Source of the DNA: Actomonas aquatica | Lineage (GTDB): Bacteria; Verrucomicrobiota; Verrucomicrobiia; Opitutales; Opitutaceae | Direction of reading: 5' to 3' | DNA length: 64,000 bases | NCBI RefSeq assembly: GCF_019679435.2 | Contig: NZ_CP139781.1 | Coordinates: forward strand, 1,178,001-1,242,000 | Shown: positions 55,910 to 64,000 of the stretch, one piece after another | Layout of the letters: each line of letters opens with the position of its first letter | Numbering within the stretch: the stretch's first letter is position 1 | Position numbers and translations under genes: made by a program | The notes under the pieces: generated by a model | Database searches by the model: none | The model's input: only the letters and a program-made list of their open reading frames with translations | Told to the model about the DNA's origin: nothing

Positions 55910-56749
55910 TTATTGCGTGATCGCGTTCACCAGCGTGCCCGCCGGTTCGATGGTGATGCGCACCTCATCGCCGACCTCGAGCGTGAACTCGTCCGGCGGC
56001 ACGATACCCGTGCCGGTCATCAGAAACGCTCCGCAGGGGAAACTGTTGTCGCGGAACAACCACTCCGCCAGCGACGGCAACGGGCGTTTCAATTGATCGA
56101 GCTTCGTCGCGTCCGCAAAAACCGTTTCGCCACCGCGAACCAACTCGAGCCTGATCTCTGTCTCCGGTCCCGGCAGCGTATCCGACACGACGATACACGG
56201 CCCGATCGCCGCACTGCGGGCATAGGTCTTGGCCTGCGGCAGGTAGAGCGGATTCTCGCCCTCGATGTCGCGCGAGCTCATGTCGTTGCCGACCGTGAAG
56301 CCAAAAACCTTACCGGTTGCACTGATCGCGAGCGTCAACTCCGGCTCCGGCACATTCCACTTCGAGTCGGCGCGAATTTTCACCGCATCGCCCGGTGCAA
56401 CCACCCGCTGCGGGGTCGCCTTAAAAAACAGCTCCGGTCGCGGCGCATCGTAAACCCGGTCGTAGAAATCACCGCCACCCGCGTCTTTCGACTCCTCCAT
56501 GCGCGCCGTGCGGCTGCGGTAGTAGGTCACACCTGCCGCCCAGACCTCCTGGTTTTCGATGAGCTTGCTGGCCGGGCCGAGCGCCTCCACCACGACGCCC
56601 GCCGCAAACGCATCGCGCGTCGCGGCCACGGGATCGGTGGCGGTGAACAAAGCATCAAAGCCAAACTCGGCCGGAGCCTGTTTGAGCACACCTGCGTTCT
56701 CGATGACGAGAGCACCATCGGAGGGGTAAACACGATAGAGCGATGACAT
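55910..56749 (-). CDS. Fumarylacetoacetate hydrolase-family enzyme, likely 2-keto-3-deoxy-sugar-acid dehydratase
   Basis: A 279-residue protein; ATG 56749 ([18 protein letters not shown]) is favoured over GTG 56779. The FAH signature is present: [14 protein letters not shown], the metal-binding EPELTLAIS segment, [16 protein letters not shown] and [21 protein letters not shown]-superfamily enzymes include the 2-keto-3-deoxy-D-xylonate/arabinonate dehydratases (XylX/KdaD type), which yield 2-oxoglutarate semialdehyde. Being just upstream of a YjhG/YagF-type dehydratase, it probably catalyses the next step of a Weimberg-type pathway. The final aldehyde dehydrogenase and a sugar dehydrogenase are not in the window. 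Confidence 0.75.
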   Translation of the reverse strand: MSSLYRVYPSDGALVIENAGVLKQAPAEFGFDALFTATDPVAATRDAFAAGVVVEALGPASKLIENQEVWAAGVTYYRSRTARMEESKDAGGGDFYDRVYDAPRPELFFKATPQRVVAPGDAVKIRADSKWNVPEPELTLAISATGKVFGFTVGNDMSSRDIEGENPLYLPQAKTYARSAAIGPCIVVSDTLPGPETEIRLELVRGGETVFADATKLDQLKRPLPSLAEWLFRDNSFPCGAFLMTGTGIVPPDEFTLEVGDEVRITIEPAGTLVNAITQ

Positions 56750-57012
56750 GGGGGCGGAGAGAAACCCATCGCCCAGCACAATACACCCTAAAAAGGAGCC
56801 GCCGCTGCGCTATGTTTTGAACGTTAGCTCAATCGAAAGTCTTGCATCACGCCGCTTGCGCCAACGCGGGACGTGTTCATGATTCCCAGTATACCCCAAC
56901 GACCGGCACGCGGTCCCATCTGTCCGCCCTGCCGTCGCCCCCACGGTCCTGTCACCGTTTGTTCCGCTGGCCCTCTCTCGACTCAAGCGTTCCTCCCAAA
57001 CTTGTCCGCGCC

Positions 57013-57453
57013 ATGTATGGAACTCCTCCCCCCGATCTCGACGACGCCGCCACCAAACAGGCTCGCATCGAGATCATCCCGTTGATCGATGTGATCTTCT
57101 TTTTGCTGGCGACCTTCGTGCTGTTCACCCTCTCGCTCGACCGCACGCAGATCATTCCCCTCAACCTGCCCAAAGTCGAAACGCCTCCGGACCGAATCAT
57201 CATCGAGCCCGCCGAGCCGGTCTACCTGCAGGTTTCCGATCGCGGCAACTACTACTGGGATCAGGAACTCATCTCCTTCCCCGAAGTGAAGCTGCGTCTC
57301 GCCCAGTATGCCACCGAGCACGACCCCAAGATCATGCTCACCTCCGACGACCGGGCCAACTACGGCGACGCCATCCGGCTCCTCGACGCCGTGCGCGCCG
57401 CCGGTATTGACCAAGTGTCGATGGAAACCCGCTTCCGTCGCACCGGCCAGTAG
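57013..57453 (+). CDS. ExbD/TolR-family biopolymer transport protein
   Basis: A 146-residue protein; ATG 57013 places the single membrane helix near the N-terminus, as in ExbD. The diagnostic region is IEIIPLIDVIFFLLATFVLF, with the helix Asp conserved. The periplasmic part has NLPKVE and ends SMETRFRRTGQ. ExbD works with ExbB in the proton-driven complex that energises TonB (or TolQRA/AglRS-type systems). No ExbB or TonB is adjacent, so it acts with partners elsewhere. The upstream region looks non-coding. Confidence 0.88.
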   Translation: MYGTPPPDLDDAATKQARIEIIPLIDVIFFLLATFVLFTLSLDRTQIIPLNLPKVETPPDRIIIEPAEPVYLQVSDRGNYYWDQELISFPEVKLRLAQYATEHDPKIMLTSDDRANYGDAIRLLDAVRAAGIDQVSMETRFRRTGQ

Positions 57454-57497
57454 AACCGGCCTCACACCTCCGCGGTTGCATTCGCCCCAAATGTAGC

Positions 57498-57545
57498 CGC
57501 GGCCGTGTCGGCCGCGCCATTGGGACCGCCGACGCCCTCGTCGGC
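57498..57545. repeat. Two short GC-rich hairpins between exbD-like gene and bshA
   Basis: CGCGGCCG (57498-57505) and CGGCCGCG (57509-57516), loop TGT; then GCCGACG (57528-57534) and CGTCGGC (57539-57545), loop CCCT. The leading TGTAGCCGCG resembles the element at 10474. They lie between convergent genes and are either REP-like or a transcript end. Confidence 0.45.
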
Positions 57546-57556
57546 TTCACCCTCCG

Positions 57557-58693
57557 CTACTCCGCCAGCACACGTCGATACAGCGCTTCGTATTCCGGCA
57601 CGATGCGCTCGGTCGAAAACAGGTCCCGCGCCCGCTGCCGCGCCTTTGCGCCCATCGCCTCCCGCAGGGCATCATCACTGAGCAACCGGTCCAACGCTCC
57701 CGCCACCGCCGCACTGTCGCCGGCCGGCACCAGCAAAGCAGAGCAGTCATGCTCCATCACTTCCGGGATGCCACCCACGCGCGTCGACACGCTCGGGCAG
57801 CCAAAGTTGGCCGCCTCCAAAATGCTTAGGCAAAAACTCTCTGAGTCGGACGTAAACACACCGACGTCCGCCGCCTGCAGGTAATCCTCCACCACCGACA
57901 CGCTCTCGCGCAGCACGATGGTGTCCTGCAGCCCTAGCTGGCGCACGAGACCTTGGTGTTGCGTAAACGAACCACCGGCGAGGACCACGACCTTAAAACG
58001 CTCCCGGTTGGGCACCTGCGCCAGCGCCTTGAGCATCACATCGATCCGCTTCACCGGGCGCAGATTGGACAGGTGCAGCACCAACTTCTGCCCCGGCTTC
58101 ACGCCCAGCTCCTTGCGCACCGCCTCGCGGCTGCGCGCCGCCGGCCGCGGATCGAAGAAGTTGTGAATGACATCGATCTCGCGCTGCACGCCAATGATGC
58201 GGTGGGTCTCTCGTCGCAGAAAATCGGATACCGCCGTCACCGCATCGGATTGCTCCAGCGCATAACCGATCGCCGGTGCGTAACCGGGGTCGCGCCCGAG
58301 TAGCGTCGTGTCGGTGCCGTGAAGGGTCGTGACCACCGCCGGACGTTTGCCCTCGGGCAACATCGAGCGCGCCAGAATCGCCGCCGTCGCATGCGGCACC
58401 GCGTAGTGCGCGTGCAGGATGTCCAAGTCGAACGTCTGGGCGACCTCCGCCAGCTTCACCGAAAGCGGCAGGGTGTAATCGGGGTATTTGAACAGCTCGT
58501 AGCTGCTGATTTCCACCGGATGGAAATACACCCGCTCGTTGCCCGGCTTCAGCCGAAACGGCCGCTCGTAGCTGATGAAATGCACCTCGTGTCCGCGCGC
58601 GGCGAGTTCATCGCCCAGACCCGACGCCAGAATGCCGCTGCCCCCCACCGAGGGGTAACAAATGATGCCGATGCGCAGCGGACGAGTATCCAT
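57557..58693 (-). CDS. bshA: BshA-type N-acetylglucosaminyl L-malate synthase (GT4 glycosyltransferase)
   Basis: A 378-residue cytoplasmic GT-B enzyme that makes GlcNAc-malate from UDP-GlcNAc and L-malate, the first step of bacillithiol. ATG 58693 gives MDTRPLRIGIICYPSVGGSG, the typical BshA N-terminus; upstream frame is not BshA-like. Other family segments: HEVHFISYERPFRL, LHAHYAVPHATAA, TTLHGTDTTLLG, VSDFLRRETH, HLSNLRPVKRI and the donor-binding SDSESFCLSILEAANFGCP. It is the last gene of a four- or five-gene minus-strand operon, 16 bases after the deacetylase gene. No bshC of standard size is present. Confidence 0.92.
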   Translation of the reverse strand: MDTRPLRIGIICYPSVGGSGILASGLGDELAARGHEVHFISYERPFRLKPGNERVYFHPVEISSYELFKYPDYTLPLSVKLAEVAQTFDLDILHAHYAVPHATAAILARSMLPEGKRPAVVTTLHGTDTTLLGRDPGYAPAIGYALEQSDAVTAVSDFLRRETHRIIGVQREIDVIHNFFDPRPAARSREAVRKELGVKPGQKLVLHLSNLRPVKRIDVMLKALAQVPNRERFKVVVLAGGSFTQHQGLVRQLGLQDTIVLRESVSVVEDYLQAADVGVFTSDSESFCLSILEAANFGCPSVSTRVGGIPEVMEHDCSALLVPAGDSAAVAGALDRLLSDDALREAMGAKARQRARDLFSTERIVPEYEALYRRVLAE

Positions 58694-58709
58694 AATCAAA
58701 GGACGCGCT

Positions 58710-59435
58710 TCAAAAGTGCCGACTGCCGCCACCGAGTGCGTCGAGATCGGTGAAGACGAGGGGTTCGTTGGGATAGAGCGCGATGGCGTGGCTGCCCCCG
58801 GCGTTCTGCCCGAGCAGGCTGGCGCGGGTGATCTGCAGCGAGCCGTAATCACGCGTTTTCATTTGCGACGCATGCGCTGCCATGGCCTCGCGCCAGATGG
58901 CCACATCCTCATCCGTCAGCGCGTAGAGCACGGGCGGACGACCGACCGGCGCGGCATCGGGCGATACGGCATAAAACAACAGGCGCTTGATGGCGTGGCG
59001 CGGTTGGTCGGCCAGTTGCTTCACTCCACCATAGCGGGCCAGCCGCGCCGCATCGCGAGTCATCCGACCGACCGCGACATGATCCGGATGTTGATCCTCT
59101 TCGACCGTGAGCGTGAGCACGGTCTCGGGCCGCACCCGGCGAATGATGGCCGCAAGTGTGCGTGCGCCTTCGCGGGTGTTTTCAATGTTGGCGTCGCCGC
59201 CGAGATCGAGCCATTCGAGCGTCGCACCCAGCGTAGCCGCCGCCGTCTCGGCTTCCTGCGTGCGAATCTCCGGCGTGCCGTTGGTGCCGGATTCTCCGCG
59301 CGAGCACACCACAAGATGCACCGGACGTCCCCGACGCGCTTCGGCCGCCACGATTCCGCCAGCCCCAAACTCGATGTCATCGGGGTGAGCGCCAAAAACG
59401 AGCAGCGGAGCGGGGTCAGACGGGGAGTTGGGCAT
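58710..59435 (-). CDS. bshB1: BshB1-type LmbE deacetylase
   Basis: A 241-residue zinc-dependent PIG-L/LmbE-family protein that removes the acetyl group from GlcNAc-malate in bacillithiol synthesis. The zinc motif AHPDD is at residues 16-20, followed by EFGAGG; the second metal segment is EEDQHPDHVAVGR. SRGESGTNG and RTQEAE match BshB1. The start is uncertain: ATG 59435 is used and GTG 59444 would add three residues. The gene overlaps the end of the upstream BshC-like gene by about 20 bases and is followed by bshA, supporting a joint pathway. Confidence 0.88.
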   Translation of the reverse strand: MPNSPSDPAPLLVFGAHPDDIEFGAGGIVAAEARRGRPVHLVVCSRGESGTNGTPEIRTQEAETAAATLGATLEWLDLGGDANIENTREGARTLAAIIRRVRPETVLTLTVEEDQHPDHVAVGRMTRDAARLARYGGVKQLADQPRHAIKRLLFYAVSPDAAPVGRPPVLYALTDEDVAIWREAMAAHASQMKTRDYGSLQITRASLLGQNAGGSHAIALYPNEPLVFTDLDALGGGSRHF

Positions 59436-60195
59436 ACGCTTCACTGGAACGATCTATTTCGTCGCGCGCAACATAGGTGATCTCGGGCGCGTCCTCCTTG
59501 CGCAGGTAGGCCTGCTCCCCTGCCCCGGCAATGTAGTGCGTGCAGCCGAGCACCGATTGCATCCACGGCAGGCGCGAATCGCGCGCCGGGCTGATCTGGG
59601 ACTTGGCGTAATCGCAGCGCGGCAACTCGAGCCACGCCGGACCGCCGCGATGCAGTTTCAATGCACCGTCGACCAGACGCGCCCGCACGGTTTCGCCCTC
59701 GTGCGGAACATCGACGTAATAGTCGTCGATCGCACAGGCAGCCTCGCGCACAGCAGCGTCGCCGGAGCGCACGACGCGCACGCCTTCGAGCAACCCCATG
59801 GCCCGGTAGAGCTCGAGGCAGAAGTCCGCCACATTGTCGGCCTGCACGGCGCGAAACGCCTCCACCGCTTCCGGCGGGGCAAACGCCCCCAAGGACCGCG
59901 CCATGTTCTCCTGCCAGTCGGCCGGAATGCGCTTCGCGTAGAGCGGGCTGTATTTGCGCTGCAGCTTGTTTTCGAAGGTGAAATTGAAGCTCTGGGGCTC
60001 GTCGGTCTTCAGATGCCGCAGCGTCGTCTGCGTCTCGCGCGGGTCATGGTCGGCGTCGTGGTAGAAAAATACGATCTCGCCGCCCAGTTCCTGTTGGAGC
60101 CGGCGCGCCGTCCATACCTTGGCGACCAGGAAGCGCCGCGGAAAAAAACCGCAGGGCTGTTGCCCAAAGGCGATCACGGGAGCGGCCTCACTCAT
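59416..60195 (-). CDS. Compact BshC-like protein (putative cysteine-adding step)
   Basis: A 259-residue protein of about half the length of normal BshC (about 540 aa). The N-terminal segment FGQQPCGFFPRRFLVAKVWT followed by VFFYHDADHDPRE resembles BshC's TGQQ...FW.A.EDHD region, and the C-terminal HYIAGAGEQAYLRKED resembles its GPGE.AY segment. The middle of BshC, including its coiled-coil part, is missing. It lies between a symporter gene (4-base overlap) and bshB1 (about 20-base overlap). Context and partial similarity suggest the Cys-GlcN-malate ligase step or a variant of it, but weak similarity means another role is possible. It is not a recent truncation: the frame is intact and overlaps both neighbours. 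Confidence 0.5.
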   Translation of the reverse strand: MSEAAPVIAFGQQPCGFFPRRFLVAKVWTARRLQQELGGEIVFFYHDADHDPRETQTTLRHLKTDEPQSFNFTFENKLQRKYSPLYAKRIPADWQENMARSLGAFAPPEAVEAFRAVQADNVADFCLELYRAMGLLEGVRVVRSGDAAVREAACAIDDYYVDVPHEGETVRARLVDGALKLHRGGPAWLELPRCDYAKSQISPARDSRLPWMQSVLGCTHYIAGAGEQAYLRKEDAPEITYVARDEIDRSSEAYAQLPV

Positions 60196-61895
60196 GCGCG
60201 TTCGGCCGGTGCTTTACCGGGCAGGAAAGTTTGAAACGCCAGGCTCAAACCCACCGCCAGCGCGCAGCCGATGAAGTTATACCAGAGGTAGCTGATCTCG
60301 AGTTGGAAGAAGGAGACGATGACCAGCGCCTGCGCGATGATGGCCGCCCAAAACACCGCGGTGCCCCGCACGTGTTTGAGGAAGAACGCGACGAGGAAGA
60401 CGCCGAGCACCACACCGTAGAAAATCGAGCCGAGGATGTTCACCGCCTCGATCAGGTTCTCCACGAGATTGGCGAACAGGGCGAAGGAGATGGCGACCAC
60501 GCCCCACATCGCGGTGAACCACTTGGACGCCGTGAGGCTGTGTGCGTCATCAGCATCCGGTCGCAGCACGTGGCGGTAAAAGTCCACCGTGGTGGTGGAG
60601 CCGAGCGCGTTGAGTTCGGAGGCGGTCGACGAGAGTGCCGCACAAAAAATCACCGCGATGAGCAGACCTACGAGACCGTTGGGCAGTTGCTGGAGCACGA
60701 AGCTGATGAACACATAATCGGCATCGCTGGCGGCGAGTTCGGCGTCGGCTTCAACCAGCGCCGTTTTGGCTTCCGCGCGAATTGCTTCAGATTGCTCCCG
60801 GCTCGCGAGCATGGCGGCGCGGGTGACTTCGACTTGCGCGTCGTCACCGCTGTCGCGGGCGGACAGGAACTGCTCGATGGCGACCTTCTTCTCGGCCTGC
60901 GCCGCGTCGAAGCGAGCCTCGATATCGGCAAACACGTCCCCCTGCTCACCCGCCAACTGTTGCTGCCAGACAGCGTCGTTGAAGAAGACCGGCTGCCGGT
61001 CGAATTGATAGAAGACGAACACGAAGACACCGAGCAGCAGGATGAAGAACTGCATCGGGATCTTGAGCACGGCGTTGAACATCAGGCCCATGCGACTCTC
61101 GCGCAGGGAGCGGCCGGTGAGATAACGCTGCACCTGCGATTGATCGGTGCCGAAATAGGACAACGAGAGGAAGAGACCGCCGAAGATGCCCGACCACACG
61201 GTGTAGCGTTCGTTGATGTCGAAGTTCCAGTTGACCGCGTTGAGCTTGCCCATGGCACCGGCCACCGCGAGGGCGTCGTCGCCGGAAACATCGGACGGCA
61301 GTTTCGCCAATACCACGATGAAGGCGATTGCCATGCCGATGAGGATCACGGTCATCTGATAACGCTGCGTAAGGCTCACCGCCTCACTGCCACCGGTCAC
61401 CGTGTAGACCACCACCAGAATACCCGTGCCGAGCACAGTGATCCCGAGCGGCCAATCCAGCACCGAGGAGACGATGATGGCCGGGGCGTAAATCGTGATG
61501 CCGGCGGCCAGACCCCGTTGCAGCAAAAAGAGCGCGGCGCCGAGCAGGCGGGTTTTACCGTCGAAGCGCTTCCCCAGGTATTCATAAGCTGTATACACCT
61601 TGAGGCGCCGGTAGATCGGCAGGAAGACGGCCGCCACAATGATGAGCGCGAGCGGCATACCGAAGTAGTTCTGCACAAACCCAAGCCCACTCTCGAAGCC
61701 CTGTCCGGGCGTGGAGAGGAAGGTGATCGCACTGGCCTGCGTGGCCATGACGGAGAGGCCGATGGTGCCCCAGCCGATGCGTTGATCGCCCTTCAAGTAG
61801 GTGTCGAGTCCGCCGACCTTGCGCGTGGCGAGCACGCCATAAACGGCGATGCTCAGAATGGCCCCGAAGAGAACGATGTAATCGAGGCCGCTCAT
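60192..61895 (-). CDS. Sodium:solute symporter (SSS family)
   Basis: A 567-residue membrane transporter. ATG 61895 starts MSGLDYIVLFGAILSIAVYG. Typical SSS features: TYLKGDQRIGWGTIGLSVMATQASAITFL, SLSYFGTDQSQVQRYL and AALSSTASELNALGSTTTVDFYRH, with about 13 membrane segments. An acidic/Ala-rich soluble insert of about 100 residues (about 335-420, FADIEARFDAAQAEKK...) interrupts the usual core; it is unusual and could be a coiled coil. The start codon overlaps the stop of a small membrane-protein gene (ATGA), and the stop overlaps the start of the BshC-like gene. The substrate is unknown. Confidence 0.88.
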   Translation of the reverse strand: MSGLDYIVLFGAILSIAVYGVLATRKVGGLDTYLKGDQRIGWGTIGLSVMATQASAITFLSTPGQGFESGLGFVQNYFGMPLALIIVAAVFLPIYRRLKVYTAYEYLGKRFDGKTRLLGAALFLLQRGLAAGITIYAPAIIVSSVLDWPLGITVLGTGILVVVYTVTGGSEAVSLTQRYQMTVILIGMAIAFIVVLAKLPSDVSGDDALAVAGAMGKLNAVNWNFDINERYTVWSGIFGGLFLSLSYFGTDQSQVQRYLTGRSLRESRMGLMFNAVLKIPMQFFILLLGVFVFVFYQFDRQPVFFNDAVWQQQLAGEQGDVFADIEARFDAAQAEKKVAIEQFLSARDSGDDAQVEVTRAAMLASREQSEAIRAEAKTALVEADAELAASDADYVFISFVLQQLPNGLVGLLIAVIFCAALSSTASELNALGSTTTVDFYRHVLRPDADDAHSLTASKWFTAMWGVVAISFALFANLVENLIEAVNILGSIFYGVVLGVFLVAFFLKHVRGTAVFWAAIIAQALVIVSFFQLEISYLWYNFIGCALAVGLSLAFQTFLPGKAPAERA

Positions 61896-62059
61896 GCGTA
61901 ATGCAGGCTGAACAAGGTCATCGCCCCCACCAGCACGGCGAAGGTGACGAGAACCAAAAGGTAAACCCCGCGCCACGTGGGCACTCCGCGGAGGCCGGTG
62001 CGGGCTTCGAGCTCGGCGTCCTCATTGGGCGCAGCTCGGTGTTCGGCAAAAGTAGTCAT
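61892..62059 (-). CDS. Small membrane protein upstream of the SSS symporter
   Basis: A 55-residue protein: MTTFAEHRAAPNEDAELEAR, then a charged TGLRGVPTWRG stretch and one membrane helix (YLLVLVTFAVLVGAMTLF). Its stop codon overlaps the symporter start in the ATGA arrangement, implying translational coupling. Such small single-helix proteins are seen in front of SSS genes and are thought to be symporter subunits. It is the first gene of the operon to bshA as seen here. Confidence 0.65.
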   Translation of the reverse strand: MTTFAEHRAAPNEDAELEARTGLRGVPTWRGVYLLVLVTFAVLVGAMTLFSLHYA

Positions 62060-62094
62060 GGGATCGGCTGGCGGGATCAGCTAAGCACGGAACC

Positions 62095-62964
62095 TCACTG
62101 CAGCTCGGCGAGCAGCGCGTCGTTCATGACCTTGTAACCACTGCCTGCCCCTTCCTGGGCGACGGCGAGACGCGTGGACGCTTCGGCGGCGGCGATGGCC
62201 TCGGCTTTGTTGCCGAGCTTAGCGTGAATCTTCGCCTTCAGGTGCAGCATCCAAAACGCGTTGGGCGTCTGTTTGAGCGCGAGGTCGATCCACTTGGCGG
62301 CCTTCTGCAGGTCCAAGTCGTGGTCGTAATAGAATCCCGCCGCTTGGAAATAGATGTAATCGCGCTGCTGCTGACCGGAGCTCATCACAGCCTCGATCTG
62401 CGGCACGAGCTTCTCCTTCACGTCGACCTGGATCGGCACCGCCACCTTGGTGTGTTCCCAGGTGAAGTTGAGCGTCGCCCGCTCATCGCGCAGGTCATTG
62501 AACCAGATGGCGAAGGTTTCGACGGGCTCGGTCAACTCCGTGGCCGGCACGGTCACCCGCACCACATCTTCCGTCGGATCGTAGTTAAACGCGCCCCATT
62601 GCTCGGCGACGCGGTTGAGGATCACCACCCACTCCTCTTTACCCGGGATGCTGAAGAGGCCGTAGGTGCCGGCCGGGACCGCCTGCCCGCCAAAAATGAT
62701 CGGCGTATCAAAAGTGATGCGCGTCGCCGCGTTGGCCCCTGTGCGCCAGACTTCGCCGTAGGGCTGCAGCTCACCAAAAATCGTGCGGCCTTTCACGCTC
62801 GGCCGGGAGTAGACGATTTCAAATTCGGTCAACCCCACCCGTTGCCGCAACTCAGCCGCCGGACTCGCGGCGGGGAAATCAATGCGGTTGGGCTGAGCCA
62901 CGACCCCACCGGCGATCAAACCGGCGCACAAGGTGGTGACGAGAAATCGGAAGGAAACTTTCAT
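62095..62964 (-). CDS. DUF2911 domain-containing secreted protein
   Basis: A 289-residue protein with a signal peptide (FRFLVTTLCAGLIAGGVVA). Residues about 45-190 carry the DUF2911 pattern: IVYSRPSVKGRTIFG, GEVWRTGANAATRITFDTP, GTYGLFSIPGKEEWVVILN and AIWFNDLRDERATLNFTWE. The C-terminal about 100 residues are a helical, TPR-like region (DLDLQKAAKWIDLALKQTPN). DUF2911 proteins are common in Bacteroidota and Verrucomicrobiota; their role is unknown. It reads in the same direction as the operon downstream, with a gap of about 35 bases. Confidence 0.85.
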   Translation of the reverse strand: MKVSFRFLVTTLCAGLIAGGVVAQPNRIDFPAASPAAELRQRVGLTEFEIVYSRPSVKGRTIFGELQPYGEVWRTGANAATRITFDTPIIFGGQAVPAGTYGLFSIPGKEEWVVILNRVAEQWGAFNYDPTEDVVRVTVPATELTEPVETFAIWFNDLRDERATLNFTWEHTKVAVPIQVDVKEKLVPQIEAVMSSGQQQRDYIYFQAAGFYYDHDLDLQKAAKWIDLALKQTPNAFWMLHLKAKIHAKLGNKAEAIAAAEASTRLAVAQEGAGSGYKVMNDALLAELQ

Positions 62965-63192
62965 GCTGAGCTAAGCTGGACGGAGAGGGTTTTGAGCGAT
63001 GCCTAAAGCAGGGATGCCAAAATCGCCACATCGCGAGAGCCCTCCTCACTTTCTTTTGTTCCCTCAAACCTTGTCGAATCTGCAGCTGCCCAAACGTTAA
63101 CCGCCCTGAATGTCGTTATTTGCGCCGGAGTTGCGATCGCCCCGAGTCTGCATTCTGCTCTGCGCACCGATTCACCGTTCGCCCTCGATACC

Positions 63193-64000
63193 ATGACGCC
63201 CGACGAAGTCTCCGAAGCCGTTACGACCAGCATCTGGTCGCACTTGCTCACCGTCGGCGGCTTCCTGCTCGCACTCTTCGCCATCGCCCGGCTCATCAGC
63301 GACCGGCGGCAACCGGGCAACACCATCGCCTGGCTGCTCGGCATCGTGCTCATCCCCTACGTGGGCGTGCCGCTCTATCTGCTGATCGGCGGCCGCAAAA
63401 TCCAACAATTGGTCGCACGCAAACAACGCGTGTCCCCTCGCCTCGACGGTGCCCCGGCCGCGCGCGAATCCACCCAACACCTGCCCGTCGCCCGCGCCAT
63501 GGTGGCCAATGGTGCCAGCGAACCGGTGAGCGGCAACCGCGTCCGCCTGCTCACCAACGGCGAGCAGGCCTTCGCCGATTTGCTCCAACTTATCGCCGAG
63601 GCCAAACACACCATCAACATCACCACCTTCATCCTCGGCCGCGAGGAGACCGGCCAAGCCATCATCGACGCCCTCGCCCGGCGCGCCCGCGACGGCATCA
63701 AGGTGCGCCTCCTGCTCGACGGGCTCGGCAGTTTTGTGGCGTCCCGGCGTTTCTGCGACCCGTTGCGCAAAGCCGGCGGCCAGGTTGTGACCTTCATGCC
63801 GGTCGCACCGCTCTCCACCCGCCACTCCGCCAATCTGCGCAACCACCGCAAGATCGCCGTGTTTGATGACTGCCGCGCGGTGGTCGGCGGACACAACCTC
63901 GCCCGCGACTACATGGGCCCGCAGCCTTGGGGAAAACGTTTTACCGACTTCGGCTGCATCATCGAGGGCCCCGCGGTCGGGCTCATCAACGAGGTCTTTT
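63193..64000 (+). CDS. Cardiolipin synthase-like phospholipase D protein, 5' part
   Basis: The first 269 codons of a protein that runs off the right edge. ATG 63193 starts MTPDEVSEAVTTSIWSHLLT, followed by two membrane segments (TVGGFLLALFAIARL and TIAWLLGIVLIPYVGVPLYLL), the PLDc N-terminal pattern of ClsA-type enzymes. The first catalytic HKD motif is in NHRKIAVFDDCRAVVGGHN. The second HKD would lie beyond the window. It probably makes cardiolipin at the inner membrane. The upstream 228-base intergenic region shows no clear promoter. Confidence 0.85.
   Translation, partial: MTPDEVSEAVTTSIWSHLLTVGGFLLALFAIARLISDRRQPGNTIAWLLGIVLIPYVGVPLYLLIGGRKIQQLVARKQRVSPRLDGAPAARESTQHLPVARAMVANGASEPVSGNRVRLLTNGEQAFADLLQLIAEAKHTINITTFILGREETGQAIIDALARRARDGIKVRLLLDGLGSFVASRRFCDPLRKAGGQVVTFMPVAPLSTRHSANLRNHRKIAVFDDCRAVVGGHNLARDYMGPQPWGKRFTDFGCIIEGPAVGLINEVF

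Noticed and set aside
56842..57012. N-terminal extension of the ExbD-like protein
   Set aside because: The 57 extra residues are Pro/Ser/Arg-rich and would put the membrane helix in an unusual position; ATG 57013 gives the standard ExbD layout.
60231..61901. Plus-strand frame of about 550 codons opposite the SSS symporter
   Set aside because: His/Glu/Arg-rich sequence with no homology; antisense shadow of a well-supported transporter.

Overview
The window is GC-rich bacterial chromosome with no plasmid, phage or transposase genes. The best fit is a Verrucomicrobiota member close to Opitutaceae: the exosortase substrates end in a VPEPRTW sorting signal, there are giant YDG/MBG-repeat secreted proteins, a BshA-type glycosyltransferase is present, and many starts lack a Shine-Dalgarno. 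The taxonomic call is inference from gene content. No rRNA, tRNA or CRISPR was seen.

Region 1 (1-10460) is an exosortase/PEP-CTERM island. The end of one PEP-CTERM protein and a DTSGG-repeat protein are followed by two complete copies of one cassette: a minus-strand exosortase fused to an EpsI-like domain, a divergent plus-strand membrane-anchored TPR protein, and a plus-strand choice-of-anchor-A protein with a VPEPRTW tail. Each copy seems to carry its own processing enzyme, accessory protein and substrate.

Region 2 (10434-13861) is housekeeping: rRNA methyltransferase rlmI with a small membrane-protein gene upstream, then release factor prfC.

Region 3 (about 13.9-46.4 kb) is the most unusual part. 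Three two-gene loci each encode a giant secreted protein (1531, 2384 and 2290 aa; 8, 11 and 9 YDG modules, then an MBG module and a C-terminal pair of EF-hand, dockerin-like repeats), followed at once by a 734-743 aa secreted partner. The partners have an N-terminal beta-sandwich-like domain and a C-terminal duplicated module that is nearly identical in all three loci. I propose that the dockerin-like tail of each giant is bound by the N-terminal domain of its neighbour. A 7TMR-DISM hybrid histidine kinase and a divergent TonB-dependent receptor lie between loci 2 and 3, and a TPR-histidine kinase follows locus 3.

Region 4 (48.6-64 kb) is metabolic and cell-envelope: ROK kinase, D-Ala-D-Ala carboxypeptidase, a REPIN-like element, a small secreted protein, a beta-helix protein, an RDD-like membrane protein, a sugar-acid operon (FAH-family enzyme plus YjhG/YagF dehydratase, a Weimberg-type route), a lone ExbD, a bacillithiol-type operon (small membrane protein, SSS symporter, compact BshC-like protein, BshB-like deacetylase, BshA), a DUF2911 protein, and the start of a cardiolipin synthase.
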